Counted from the first letter of the stretch, positions 1-8,411 are shown. The stretch is 64,000 nt of DNA from Pseudomonas pisciculturae (GCF_015461805.1 NZ_JACVZE010000002.1:558001-622000); one strand, 5' to 3'. Notes: a model not told the origin generated them from the letters alone. Made by a program: numbers and translations.

Positions 1-627
1 CAAAATCTGGTCGACGGCATCGGCGCCTTTATCGCCGACAAGGAAGCCTGGGCCAAAGAAACCAGTCAGTTGCCGGTGGAAATTGAAGAGCGCTTCCATC
101 GCAGGGCGGCCAAACTGGAGCAGGCCAGCCAGGACATCGAAGCGGCTTTGACGGCCATTAACCAGACCGAAAGCAGCACACCCTCAGCGGCACTGACCAA
201 CCGCAATCTTGAAGAGGCTGTCAAAAAGCTCTACCGGGAAGGCAAACGCGTCAAGATCGACGTGCTCAAGCGCCGCCCACCGCAAGCGGCGCATTTGGAG
301 TTACTGCTGCGCGAAGGTGAAGTGACGGTCAACCCACCCGCTGGTGCTCGCATCAAACTCAGCGGGCGTGACAAGGGTTTCCTGCAGGAATACGCGGTGG
401 TAGACACCAAGACCAGACGCCCTTTGTGGTACGCGCACTTTCACTACACCACGCTGACCGGTGCGGAAGAAGCCTATACCGCGGCCCACCTAAAAACCCG
501 GTCGCAACGGCTCATGAAAGGCAAGTTCGAACCCTTGAGCGACATCGCCATCTACCGCAGTGAAATCGGCCCACAACTGGCCCGATCGTTGTTCCTCAAA
601 GCCAAACCTATTCGGCTCATCGGCTAG
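1..627 (+). CDS. C-terminal part of an unidentified protein (5' end outside window)
   Basis: The frame is open from base 1 to the stop at 625-627, so this is the last 208 residues of a longer protein. The visible part is soluble and rich in charged residues, with a helical start (about residues 1-60) and then a compact region containing WYAHFHYTT and AAHLKTRSQR. I see no signal peptide, membrane segment or catalytic motif. The C-terminal pattern reminds me of the ends of large Pseudomonas DUF6543/dermonecrotic-toxin-like proteins, but that is a memory-based resemblance. Its stop overlaps by 4 bp the stop of the convergent MocR regulator. Confidence 0.7.
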   Translation, partial: QNLVDGIGAFIADKEAWAKETSQLPVEIEERFHRRAAKLEQASQDIEAALTAINQTESSTPSAALTNRNLEEAVKKLYREGKRVKIDVLKRRPPQAAHLELLLREGEVTVNPPAGARIKLSGRDKGFLQEYAVVDTKTRRPLWYAHFHYTTLTGAEEAYTAAHLKTRSQRLMKGKFEPLSDIAIYRSEIGPQLARSLFLKAKPIRLIG

Positions 628-2162
628 CCGCCCCAGGCCTTTCGCAAACGGCGCAACGCCTGGCTGATCGCCGCCTCGGGCACAGCGGAAAACCCCAGCA
701 CAAGCCCGGCACGTTGATCGGGCGGTGTGCTGGAGTCGGGTAGCCAGTAGCTGCTCAGACCATTGACCTCCACCTCGACCGCACGTGCCTGTTCCACCAA
801 TTGCCGTTCTCGGGCAAGGCTCTGCACAGGCACGGTGAGGTGCAGGCCTGCGGCCGTGTTTGGCAAGCTACCCACGCCTGGCAAGTCGCTGGGCCAGCCG
901 CTCAGCAGCGCGTTACGCCGACTCAGCGCAGCCCGCCGCATACGGCGAATATGCCGCTGGAAATGCCCAGCCGCCATGAACTCGGCCATCACCGCCTGGG
1001 TACTCACTTCGGAGTGGCGCATGTCCACCGCGCGCCGCCGGGAAAATGGGGCCACCAGGCCCGGCGGCAAAACCAGATAACCCAGGCGCAACGCGGGAAA
1101 CGCCACCTTGCCGAACGTACCGACGTACAGCACCCGCCCGCTACGGTCCAGGGCGGCCAAGGGCGACAATGGTGCACCGCTGTAACGGTACTCTCCGTCG
1201 TAGTCATCCTCGATGATCCAGCCCCCCGTGCGCTCGGCCCAGGCTAGCAATTGCAGGCGCCGCGCCAGGCTCATCACCACGCCCAACGGGTACTGATGGG
1301 ACGGCGTTACGTAAGCCACGCGGCAGTTATCCAGGGTGTTGAGCACCTGGCAATCAATGCCCTCGCCGTCCACCGGCACGCCCTGGAGTTTTCCGCCCGC
1401 CAGGGCGAAGGCATGCCCGGCTGCGCGATAGCCGGGGTTTTCCACCGCCACACCATCCCCAGGCGCCACCAGCAACTGTGCACAAAGGCTGATCGCCTGC
1501 TGCGCACCACTGGTGATCACTATTTGCTCAGATGAGCACTGCATGCCCCGTGAGCTACGCAGGTAAGCCGCGATCAAGCCGCGCAGACGGCCGTCACCCG
1601 CCGGGTCGCCGTAGCAGAGCAGCTCCAGGTCCGGCTTGCGCCAGAACGCCGCATTCAGCTTGGCCCACACGTCAAACGGGAATAGATCGAACGCCGGTAC
1701 GCCAACACGGAACGCCCTTGGCGGCCCTGCTGGAGGCTGTGGCAGGTGGTTGGTTTTTATCCGCTCCAAGCTACCGCTGTGGATAACTTCACTGTCCAGA
1801 TCTTCCGGTATATTTGCCCATTTTGTGGATAAGGCTGGGGATAAGCCTGTTGGTAACCCTGTGGATACTTTTGTGGATAGTTTTGCTGCGGTGGGTAGTT
1901 GAGCGACGTAGGTACCATCACCGACACGACTCTCAATAAACCCCTCTGCATACAGCTGGTCGTAGGCGCGCACCACGCTATTGCGGGAAATCGACAGCGC
2001 CGCCGCCAAATCACGTGTAGCCGGCAAGCGCGTGCCGCTGACCAGACGACCGTCCAGCACGCGCTGGCGCAGTGATTCATACAGCTGACGCGTCAGCCCT
2101 TGGCGGCGATCCAAGTCGATACCGGCGGGGTTGAATGACAGTGGCGGCGAGACAGGCGGCAT
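624..2162 (-). CDS. MocR-type transcriptional regulator (GntR HTH plus aminotransferase-like domain)
   Basis: This is a 512-residue protein. An N-terminal winged-helix GntR domain (about residues 20-90, with LPATRDLAAALSISRNSV and the typical YDQLYAEGFI turn) is followed by a linker and a fold-type I aminotransferase domain (about 150-512). The PLP lysine motif is probably VGTFGKVAFPALRLGY. Family members use PLP or a PLP adduct as effector and control adjacent genes. It is divergent from a PaiB-like gene and two acetyltransferases, which are its likely targets. The linker contains an unusual tandem tetrapeptide repeat (listed separately). The start ATG at 2162 places the HTH at the expected distance. 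It is not close enough in context to be called PdxR. Confidence 0.9.
   Translation of the reverse strand: MPPVSPPLSFNPAGIDLDRRQGLTRQLYESLRQRVLDGRLVSGTRLPATRDLAAALSISRNSVVRAYDQLYAEGFIESRVGDGTYVAQLPTAAKLSTKVSTGLPTGLSPALSTKWANIPEDLDSEVIHSGSLERIKTNHLPQPPAGPPRAFRVGVPAFDLFPFDVWAKLNAAFWRKPDLELLCYGDPAGDGRLRGLIAAYLRSSRGMQCSSEQIVITSGAQQAISLCAQLLVAPGDGVAVENPGYRAAGHAFALAGGKLQGVPVDGEGIDCQVLNTLDNCRVAYVTPSHQYPLGVVMSLARRLQLLAWAERTGGWIIEDDYDGEYRYSGAPLSPLAALDRSGRVLYVGTFGKVAFPALRLGYLVLPPGLVAPFSRRRAVDMRHSEVSTQAVMAEFMAAGHFQRHIRRMRRAALSRRNALLSGWPSDLPGVGSLPNTAAGLHLTVPVQSLARERQLVEQARAVEVEVNGLSSYWLPDSSTPPDQRAGLVLGFSAVPEAAISQALRRLRKAWGG
1824..1883. repeat. 12-bp tandem repeat (five units) inside the MocR linker
   Basis: Five head-to-tail 12-bp units start at 1824, 1836, 1848, 1860 and 1872. 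Each begins with TGTGGATAA or a variant (TGGGGATAA, TGTTGGTAA, TGTGGATAC, TGTGGATAG). On the coding strand they encode a tetrapeptide repeat of type [K/G/A][L/V][S/P][T/P]: KLST, KVST, GLPT, GLSP, ALST. The core matches the reverse complement of the DnaA-box consensus TTATCCACA. Another exact 9-mer lies at 1778-1786. The repeat sits in the interdomain linker, where length variation would be tolerated. Confidence 0.85.
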
Positions 2163-2210
2163 ATTGGACCTACGAAATAGGGACCAGATGGATCTTTCAA
2201 CGAACCATTA

Positions 2211-2229
2211 GCCTGCCTAGGATGCAGGC
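2211..2229. promoter_or_regulatory. Inverted repeat between divergent MocR and PaiB-like genes
   Basis: GCCTGC and GCAGGC are perfect 6-bp arms separated by 7 bp. They lie about 50 bp upstream of the MocR start and 20 bp upstream of the PaiB-like start. The location suits an operator for the divergent regulator. The short arms make this tentative. Confidence 0.3.
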
Positions 2230-2249
2230 ATTCGCCAAGGAATATTTGC

Positions 2250-2888
2250 ATGTACACACCGCGCGCCTTTGCCCTCGATGATTTGCCCGAAATCCAGCAA
2301 TTGATCCAGCACACTCGCCTGGCGCAACTGGTGACCTTTGGTGAGCAAGGCTTGCAAGCCAGCCATTTGCCGCTGCTGCTCAACCCCGATGAGGGCCCGA
2401 AAGGCACGCTTTACGGGCACCTGGCCAGGGCCAATCCGCAGTGGAAAGACCTGCAGAACGGCAGCGAAGCCCTGGTCATTTTCGCCGGTGCCGAGGCCTA
2501 CATCAGCCCGGCGTTTTACCCGGCCAAGGCCGAGCACGGCAAAGTGGTGCCCACCTGGAACTACATCGCGGTGCACGCCTATGGCACGCCTGAGGTGTTC
2601 AGCGACGCCGAGCGCTTGCTCGGCGTGGTCACGGCGCTGACGGATCGCCATGAAGCAGGCCGCGCCCAGCCCTGGCAAGTCAGCGACGCTCCGGCCGACT
2701 ACATTGAAGGCATGCTCAAGGCCATCGTCGGCTTCGCCCTGCCGGTGGAGCGCCTGATCGGCAAACGCAAGCTCAGCCAGAACCGCAGCCCGGCCGACAT
2801 TGCCGGCGTACGCGAAGGCCTGGCTGCCAGCGTGGACATGCGCGATCAGGCCCTCGCACGCTTTATTCCCCCAGGAGTTTCAGAATGA
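2250..2888 (+). CDS. PaiB-family FMN-binding negative transcriptional regulator-like protein
   Basis: 212 residues, the usual length of PaiB/FMN-binding split-barrel proteins. Characteristic stretches are the N-terminal YTPRAFALDDLPEIQQLI and the FMN-barrel segment FYPAKAEHGKVVPTWNY followed by AVHAYG. PaiB of Bacillus was named as a repressor of sporulation and degradative enzyme genes; the proteobacterial homologues are mostly uncharacterised. The ATG at 2250 is preceded by AAGGA at good spacing. The stop overlaps the next acetyltransferase by 4 bp, so the two are co-translated. Bacillus paiA/paiB also pairs an acetyltransferase with PaiB, which supports a functional couple here. Confidence 0.9.
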   Translation: MYTPRAFALDDLPEIQQLIQHTRLAQLVTFGEQGLQASHLPLLLNPDEGPKGTLYGHLARANPQWKDLQNGSEALVIFAGAEAYISPAFYPAKAEHGKVVPTWNYIAVHAYGTPEVFSDAERLLGVVTALTDRHEAGRAQPWQVSDAPADYIEGMLKAIVGFALPVERLIGKRKLSQNRSPADIAGVREGLAASVDMRDQALARFIPPGVSE

Positions 2889-3331
2889 GCCAGATCGACA
2901 TCCGCCCCGTCACCGCCGCCGACCACGCTGCTTGGTTGCCGCTGTGGCAAGCGTACTTGAAGTTTTACGACACCGAGCTGCCGGATGCGGTCAGCCAGAG
3001 CACCTGGCAACGCCTGATCGACGCCAACGAGCCGACCCACTCGGCCCTGGCCTGGCAGGATGGCAAGGCGGTGGGCATGGTTAATTTCATCTACCACCGC
3101 TCCAACTGGAGCATCGAAAATTCCTGCTACCTGCAAGACTTGCTGGTAGATCCAGCCCAACGCGGCACCGGCGTGGGCCGCAAACTGATCGAATTTGTCT
3201 ACGCCACTGCCAAGGCCGATAGCTGCGCCAAGGTACATTGGCTGACCCACGAGACCAACGCCACCGCGATCCAGCTGTACGAACGCATCGCCGAACGCCC
3301 GGGTTTCATTCAATTTCGCAAAGGTCTTTAA
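2885..3331 (+). CDS. GNAT family N-acetyltransferase (PaiA-like partner)
   Basis: 148 residues with the GNAT fold. The acetyl-CoA loop is visible as LLVDPAQRGTGVGRKLIEF (Q/RxxGxG/A type), with a C-terminal HETNATAIQLYERI segment typical of the family. Acetyl-CoA is the expected donor; the acceptor cannot be read from sequence, though amines or polyamines are possible by analogy with PaiA. The start ATG overlaps the preceding PaiB-like stop (ATGA), and an acetyltransferase of a different subfamily follows after 10 bp. The three genes look like one transcription unit facing away from the MocR regulator. Confidence 0.88.
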   Translation: MSQIDIRPVTAADHAAWLPLWQAYLKFYDTELPDAVSQSTWQRLIDANEPTHSALAWQDGKAVGMVNFIYHRSNWSIENSCYLQDLLVDPAQRGTGVGRKLIEFVYATAKADSCAKVHWLTHETNATAIQLYERIAERPGFIQFRKGL

Positions 3332-3341
3332 GGAGCGCAGC

Positions 3342-4025
3342 ATGTCCACCTCCCTCGCCGACTGGAAAGGCGCCCCAGCGCCCACGGCTCAACTGCTTGA
3401 AGGGCGCTTTATACACCTGGAAAAACTCGACCCGGCGCGCCATGGCGACGATCTGTTCCACGCCCTCCAAGGCCCAGGCGCTGATCCAAAACTCTGGGAC
3501 TACTTGCCCTACGGGCCGTTTCCCGAGCGCAGCGCGTTCGATACCTGGCTGAACAACCACGCCGCCCACAGCGACCCGTACTTTTTCAGCGTGATCGACC
3601 GCGCCACTGGCCAGGTGCAGGGCATCCTCAGCTTGATGTCCATCGTGCCTGCACAAGGCCGTATCGAAATTGGCCACGTCACCTTCGGCGCGCCGATGCA
3701 GCGCTCACCCAAAAGCACCGAGGCGGTGTACTTGCTCGGCAAATATGCGTTCGAGCAGGGCTATCGCCGGTTGGAATGGAAGTGCAACAACGGCAATGCT
3801 CGCTCCAAATATGCGGCCGAACGCCTGGGGTTCAGTTTTGAAGGGGTGTTCCGCCAGCACATGGTGGTGAAGGGTCAGAACCGGGATACCGCGTGGTATT
3901 CGATTCTCGACGGGGAGTGGCCAGCGGTTGGGGCGGGGTTTGAGCAATGGTTGTCAGAGGCGAATCAGGCAGGTTCGGGCCAGTTGAAAACCTTGGCCGA
4001 ATGCCGACTCCCAAACAACATATAA
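3342..4025 (+). CDS. GNAT family N-acetyltransferase (RimJ/RimL-like)
   Basis: 227 residues. The layout is that of RimJ/RimL-type acetyltransferases acting on protein N-termini or small amines: LEGRFIHLEKLDPARHGDDL at the start, IGHVTFGAPMQRSPKSTEAVYLLGKYAFE in the core (compare only the pattern IGHV...R...TEA), and NGNARSKYAAERLGFSFEG near the end. The substrate is unknown. The gene lies 10 bp after the preceding GNAT and ends 5 bp before a REPIN hairpin, which may end or protect the transcript. Confidence 0.85.
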   Translation: MSTSLADWKGAPAPTAQLLEGRFIHLEKLDPARHGDDLFHALQGPGADPKLWDYLPYGPFPERSAFDTWLNNHAAHSDPYFFSVIDRATGQVQGILSLMSIVPAQGRIEIGHVTFGAPMQRSPKSTEAVYLLGKYAFEQGYRRLEWKCNNGNARSKYAAERLGFSFEGVFRQHMVVKGQNRDTAWYSILDGEWPAVGAGFEQWLSEANQAGSGQLKTLAECRLPNNI

Positions 4026-4029
4026 CCCT

Positions 4030-4118
4030 TGTGGGAGGGGGCTTGCTCCCGATGGCGGTGTATCAGCCAGCCTATCAATGACTGACACACCGCCATCGGG
4101 AGCAAGCCCCCTCCCACA
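4030..4118. repeat. REPIN (paired REP hairpin), family A
   Basis: Perfect 32-bp arms at 4030-4061 and 4087-4118 carry the core TGTGGGAGGGGGCTTGCTCC, with a 25-bp centre. It lies between convergent genes. The same core occurs at five other places in this window. Confidence 0.92.
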
Positions 4119-4136
4119 TTTGGATTTGCGTTGGGG

Positions 4137-5036
4137 TCAGCTACCCAGCTTCTGCGCCAACACCGCAATATGCTCTGGCCCAATCCCGCAGCACCCGCCC
4201 AAATGGCTGGCGCCGCGTGCCTGCCAATCCGTAGCCCAGTGCAGGTAACCCGGTGGGTCGAGGTCGTCGCGCAGTGGGTCCAGGCCATCGTTGGCCGTGG
4301 CTTCCTTAGGCTGCGGCGGGAAGGCGTTGGCGTAGGCACCCACCTCAATCTGCACGCCCAACCGCTCGAAGGTCTGGCGCGCTGCATCAATCGCGTCGCC
4401 GATCACTTCTGGCTGGCTGCAATTGAACAACAGCACCTGCACACCCAACTGCGCCGCCGCTTCGGCCGCGTCCGCCACCGGCTCGCCGGAGCGCAGGCGC
4501 GGGACATCGTCGGTGTCTTCGTCCTTGAGCGTAAACGACAGCCAGAACGGCTTGCCGTCCTCAGGCAGCCCGGCCTGGATGGCGCGCGCTTCGGCGATAG
4601 AGCTCTGGGTCTCCGCCAGCCACAGGTCTACATAAGGCGCCAGGCCCTGCACCAGTGGCGTCAGTAATTCGGACACGCGCTGCGGCTCGAACAGATCGGG
4701 GCGATACGAGCCGAACAAGGGTGGCAACGAACCCGCCACTCGCACGGCCTGGCCAGACGCTTCCACCGCACGCCGCGCCAGCGTGCCGGCCAGTGCTGCC
4801 AAGGCTTGGCCCTCAGCGGCAAAACGCTCCTCGCCAATGTGAAACGGCACTACCGCATAACTGTTGCTGGTAATCACGTTGGCACCGCTCTGGATGTAAG
4901 CCGCATGCACCGCTTCAACCGCCTGCGGTGCTTCGCTCAAGGCCAGCGCTGACCACTCCGGCTGCCGAAACGGCGCGCCGCGACGCTGCAGTTCACGGCC
5001 CATGCCGCCATCGAGAATTACTGTTGCTGTGGCCAT
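4137..5036 (-). CDS. mmuM: Homocysteine S-methyltransferase family protein
   Basis: 299 residues from the chosen ATG. The family opening ILDGGMGRELQRRG is present. The three zinc-binding cysteines are visible as LLFNCSQPEV and the C-terminal GGCCGIGPEHI. MmuM-type enzymes transfer a methyl group from S-methylmethionine (or SAM) to homocysteine, giving methionine. In-frame upstream starts at 5051 and 5072 would add 5 or 12 residues, but none has a convincing ribosome site, and the conserved region begins right after 5036. A 12-bp palindrome, CATAAGCTTATG, lies at 5049-5060. The gene is divergent from an ABC uptake pair, which suggests (inference only) uptake of a methylated sulfur amino acid. 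Confidence 0.88.
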   Translation of the reverse strand: MATATVILDGGMGRELQRRGAPFRQPEWSALALSEAPQAVEAVHAAYIQSGANVITSNSYAVVPFHIGEERFAAEGQALAALAGTLARRAVEASGQAVRVAGSLPPLFGSYRPDLFEPQRVSELLTPLVQGLAPYVDLWLAETQSSIAEARAIQAGLPEDGKPFWLSFTLKDEDTDDVPRLRSGEPVADAAEAAAQLGVQVLLFNCSQPEVIGDAIDAARQTFERLGVQIEVGAYANAFPPQPKEATANDGLDPLRDDLDPPGYLHWATDWQARGASHLGGCCGIGPEHIAVLAQKLGS

Positions 5037-5148
5037 ATGCTTTTTACTCATAAGCTTATGAAAATAACTCACTATGAGAGTCGTTCTTATAACTATTTAA
5101 TACGTTCAATTCAGTACATAACAACTCTTTTTTCTAACGGTGTTCTTC

Positions 5149-5970
5149 ATGAAACTTAAATCGCTGCTGGCCTTGGGCCTGACTCTTCTGGCTGCCTCGA
5201 CTCAAGCCTTCGGCGGTGCAACGCTCGATCGCGTTGAGAAGAACAAAGAGCTGGTGGGCGTGCTGATGGAGAGCTACCCACCGTTCTCGTTCTTGAACGA
5301 TCAAAACCAACTGGATGGTTTCGACGTTGATGTGGCCAAGGCCGTTGCGCAAAAACTCGGCGTCAAACTGCGCCTGGAAACGCCGTCCTGGGACGTGATC
5401 GCCGCTGGCCGCTGGAGCGGGCGTTACGACATCTGCATCTGCTCCATGACCCCGAGCAAGGCCCGCGCCGAAGTGTTCGACTTCCCGGTGGAGTACTACG
5501 CGTCGCCGGCGGTGATCGTGGTCAACGCCAAGGATGATCGCATCCATAGCGCCAAGGACCTGAGCGGCAAGAAAGTCGGCCTCACCAGTGCCTCCAGCTA
5601 CGAGAGCTACCTCAATAAAAACCTGGTGATCGAAGGCGCCGAGGACACCCAGCTGCAATACCCGTTCGAGAATGTGCAGATCGCCCCGTATGACACCGAC
5701 AACGTGGCCTTCCAAGATCTAGGCCTGGGCGCCGGCAAGCGCCTGGATGCGATCCTCACCAACCTGGTCACCGCCCAGCCGCGCCTGAGCGAAGACAAGC
5801 GCTTCAAACTCGCCGGCGAGCCGCTGTATTCGGAGCCCAATTCGGTGGCCATCGAAAAAGGCGACCCGCAGTGGGACAGCAAGGTGCGTGAAGTCTTCGC
5901 CCAGCTGAAACAGGACGGCACCCTGAGCAAGCTGTCGCAAAAATGGATCGGCGCCGATATCAGCCAATGA
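5149..5970 (+). CDS. Amino-acid ABC transporter substrate-binding protein
   Basis: 273 residues. A classical signal peptide (MKLKSLLALGLTLLAASTQA) is followed by a periplasmic binding protein family 3 domain: GVLMESYPPFSFLND, GFDVDVAKAVAQKLG, YDICICSMTPSKARAEVFDFP and LSGKKVGLTSASSYESYL. Family members bind polar or charged amino acids or opines. GTG at 5140 is an alternative start, but the ATG gives a cleaner signal peptide. The permease start overlaps its stop (ATGA). The exact ligand is unknown; proximity to the homocysteine methyltransferase hints at a methionine derivative. Confidence 0.9.
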   Translation: MKLKSLLALGLTLLAASTQAFGGATLDRVEKNKELVGVLMESYPPFSFLNDQNQLDGFDVDVAKAVAQKLGVKLRLETPSWDVIAAGRWSGRYDICICSMTPSKARAEVFDFPVEYYASPAVIVVNAKDDRIHSAKDLSGKKVGLTSASSYESYLNKNLVIEGAEDTQLQYPFENVQIAPYDTDNVAFQDLGLGAGKRLDAILTNLVTAQPRLSEDKRFKLAGEPLYSEPNSVAIEKGDPQWDSKVREVFAQLKQDGTLSKLSQKWIGADISQ

Positions 5971-6797
5971 CTGCGTTTCCTACACCTCCCAAGCCACCGG
6001 TCAGTGAGTCGCGCTGGCAGCGGCTCTTGGGTTTTCGCACCCGTCTGTACCTGACCTGGGCCGCGCTGCTTTGCCTGTTCGCCAGCTTCTTCCTGAGCTT
6101 TGACCTGAAGTTCTCGATCATTCTCGACAAACTGCCGAACCTGGTGGGTGTGCATCTGGCGCCCAACGGCTTCTTGCAAGGTGCGGCGCTTACCCTGTTT
6201 TTATGCCTGTGTTCGATGCTTGCTTCGTCGGTACTCGGCTTTGTCACCGCGCTGGGGCGCTTGTCGAAAAGCGCCGTGGCGTTTGGCATTGCGAGTTTTT
6301 ATGCGTCGTTCTTTCGCGGTACGCCGCTGCTGATCCAGATTTTGCTGATCTACCTTGGCTTGCCCCAACTGGGTCTGGTGCCAGGCGCTATCGTTGCAGG
6401 GATCATCGCGTTGTCGCTGAACTATGGCGCTTACTTAAGCGAAATCTTCCGCGCTGGCATCCTGGGCGTCGCCCACGGCCAGCGGGAAGCCGCCCTGGCC
6501 CTGGGCATGCGCGACAGTGCGATTTTCTGGCACGTGACCCTGCCCCAAGCCATGCGCACCATCATTCCGCCGGCCACCAACCAGTTCATCTCGATGCTCA
6601 AGGACTCGTCCCTGATCTCGGTGATGGGCGTGTGGGAAGTGATGTTCCTGGCGCAGTCCTACGGCCGTTCAAGCTATCGCTACATTGAGATGCTGACCAC
6701 GGCAGCGATTATCTACTGGGTATTGTCCCTGGGGCTGGAGCTGATCCAGGCGCGTCTGGAGCGTCATTACGGCAAGGGGTACGTGCGGCGCAGTTGA
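5967..6797 (+). CDS. Amino-acid ABC transporter permease
   Basis: 276 residues of the His/Glu/Gln/Arg/opine permease family. Hydrophobic segments are clear, and the cytoplasmic EAA loop reads GQREAALALGMRDSAIFWHV followed by LPQAMRTIIPP. The N-terminus (first 45 residues) is a proline-rich cytoplasmic tail before the first membrane segment. The ATG at 5967 overlaps the stop of the binding-protein gene. A second permease gene and the ATPase are not adjacent, so the system must be a homodimeric permease borrowing an ATPase encoded elsewhere, or be incomplete. Confidence 0.9.
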   Translation: MTAFPTPPKPPVSESRWQRLLGFRTRLYLTWAALLCLFASFFLSFDLKFSIILDKLPNLVGVHLAPNGFLQGAALTLFLCLCSMLASSVLGFVTALGRLSKSAVAFGIASFYASFFRGTPLLIQILLIYLGLPQLGLVPGAIVAGIIALSLNYGAYLSEIFRAGILGVAHGQREAALALGMRDSAIFWHVTLPQAMRTIIPPATNQFISMLKDSSLISVMGVWEVMFLAQSYGRSSYRYIEMLTTAAIIYWVLSLGLELIQARLERHYGKGYVRRS

Positions 6798-6800
6798 GGC

Positions 6801-7079
6801 TCAGCCCCACTGACGGCGCAGCTTGACCACGCCCATTTGCAGGCCGAACGGCCTGAACACGGCATTCAGGGATTTGAGCGTCTGATTGCCCTCGCCATGT
6901 TCGATATGCACCAAGGTACGCACCGAGATTTTGCACATCTTGGCGAACTGGCTTTGGTGCAGGCCGGTGACTTCGGTGCGCAGGCGGCGAACGGCGTCGC
7001 CGATCTCAAGCGAACCGTCAGCCAAACCTTGTTCAATGCTCTCGATCATCAACGCACGGGCATCAAGGGTAATCGTCAT
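6801..7079 (-). CDS. HTH (Xre/HipB-like) regulator, candidate antitoxin
   Basis: 92 residues. The helix-turn-helix is LHQSQFAKMCKISVRTLVHIEHGEGNQTL (only the pattern Q-FAK-I-TL-E-G matters), as in Xre/HipB proteins. The ATG at 7079 overlaps the stop of the HipA-like gene (ATGA) and follows a G-rich ribosome site, so it is preferred to the ATG at 7091. It is the second gene of the pair, whereas in the classical E. coli hipBA operon the HTH gene is first. Its likely role is to bind the HipA-like protein and the operator array upstream of the operon. Confidence 0.87.
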   Translation of the reverse strand: MTITLDARALMIESIEQGLADGSLEIGDAVRRLRTEVTGLHQSQFAKMCKISVRTLVHIEHGEGNQTLKSLNAVFRPFGLQMGVVKLRRQWG

Positions 7080-8389
7080 CTCAGCCCCCATTGTTTCAAC
7101 CGTAGGTCCAATTTCCCTAATGGGATACTGGGGTGGTTCAAGGTTGCCGTTGGCAAGCCGCTGGCAGCCAGGATGTCCGGCAACGCGCGTAAGTGTTCGG
7201 CATCGTGTCGTAACCGCTCAAAACTGAGTTCGGGGTCTACCACCTCGGTCAACGCATCGCACACACCCCGCCAGTTGATATCACCGGCCACTTCTAGTGC
7301 TTTGGGCCACTTGGTCGTTCGGGTAATACCTTCGGCATCCATCACCATGGGAGCCAAGTCATAAATGGGTGCCAGACGCAGAGAGTCGAGCCCACGGATG
7401 ATCGATGTGTTTCGCCCGTGATTATCCGCGTTGCCCAACACCTTATTAAGTAAGTCTCGGCGCAGATACTCCGCAACCAGATCGCCCACCTGTGCCGATT
7501 GCCCCACCGCATGCCATTGACCCACCAACAGCTTGATCACCTCCAGATGGTCCATATAGCTACCCGGTGTCGTCACTCCCGCCAGAGAGTAAATCGATTC
7601 GACAGCCAATCGCTCAACACCCGTCTCACTGATTCGGCGATCAAAGCGGTGCATCCACAAACTGGGCTTGGCCGCCTCTTCCAATGCCAGCCCTTCTTGG
7701 GCAACCGTCTCGATTCCCAGTGTTTGCAGTGCCCTGTAGTAGTGGTATTCACTTCTCAGGATGTCTTGATCGGTCTGCGTGGCCTGGTTGCGAGCAAATT
7801 TGATAAACCAATGCTGAGTAACATCAGCATCATCCAGGATGGCGTCCGGGTACAGCAGGCCATCAACTCCCTGCGTCAATAACAGCTTCGGGGCCTCGCC
7901 GCCGGCGCCAGTAGCACCGCCAATCGCAGCACCTTGTTCATAGGCATATTCCAGGAAGCTGTTATCGCGACTGATGACTTCATGGCGTGGAAAACCAATG
8001 GACGCCCCATCGCCCAGCGCTTGAACTGACTCCTTGATTCGCATGTTGCCAATAGGCGCAGGTGTACTGCGCCCCAGTAAATACAAATCAGCACTGATGT
8101 CCTCTGGCTTCTCGTGCCCAATACGTTTCATCAACGAACGCTTGGCCGCCCCCGCCGGGGCAATATCGTGCAAAAAAGCAGGCGCCGACTTGAGAGTCGC
8201 TACATCCCACTCCAGTGGAAACCGCGCACTGACGGATTTGGAGAAAGGTAGTTGGATGTCCTCAAGATTGTCGACGAGGTAGTCCTGTCGGTAATGAAAC
8301 CGACAGGGCCCATCAAAGCCCTTTTGAGGTTCAGAGAACTCCAGGCGCATAGCATCATGCCACTGGCCATCAGTGAAAATTTGCAGCAT
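7076..8389 (-). CDS. HipA-like Ser/Thr kinase (type II toxin-antitoxin toxin)
   Basis: 437 residues from the chosen ATG. Kinase features of the HipA family are present: a glycine-rich loop IGGATGAGGEAPKLLL, the ATP-anchoring lysine in WFIKFAR, the catalytic segment NKVLGNADNHGRNTSII and the metal-binding LAPIYDLAPM. HipA phosphorylates a serine or threonine of its target (GltX for E. coli HipA); the target here is unknown. The frame extends upstream to an ATG at 8500, but the extra 37 residues translate the operator repeats (CTKLQ and CTILQ are the same DNA repeat). I therefore place the start at 8389, where family homology begins. It precedes its HTH partner with a 4-bp overlap. Confidence 0.88.
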   Translation of the reverse strand: MLQIFTDGQWHDAMRLEFSEPQKGFDGPCRFHYRQDYLVDNLEDIQLPFSKSVSARFPLEWDVATLKSAPAFLHDIAPAGAAKRSLMKRIGHEKPEDISADLYLLGRSTPAPIGNMRIKESVQALGDGASIGFPRHEVISRDNSFLEYAYEQGAAIGGATGAGGEAPKLLLTQGVDGLLYPDAILDDADVTQHWFIKFARNQATQTDQDILRSEYHYYRALQTLGIETVAQEGLALEEAAKPSLWMHRFDRRISETGVERLAVESIYSLAGVTTPGSYMDHLEVIKLLVGQWHAVGQSAQVGDLVAEYLRRDLLNKVLGNADNHGRNTSIIRGLDSLRLAPIYDLAPMVMDAEGITRTTKWPKALEVAGDINWRGVCDALTEVVDPELSFERLRHDAEHLRALPDILAASGLPTATLNHPSIPLGKLDLRLKQWGLR

Positions 8390-8411
8390 CAAACGATAGG
8401 GGGTTTCCGTC

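Noticed and set aside
1824..1883. Replication origin suggested by clustered DnaA-box-like motifs
   Set aside because: The motifs lie inside a coding repeat; there is no AT-rich unwinding region, dnaA, dnaN or rpmH nearby.
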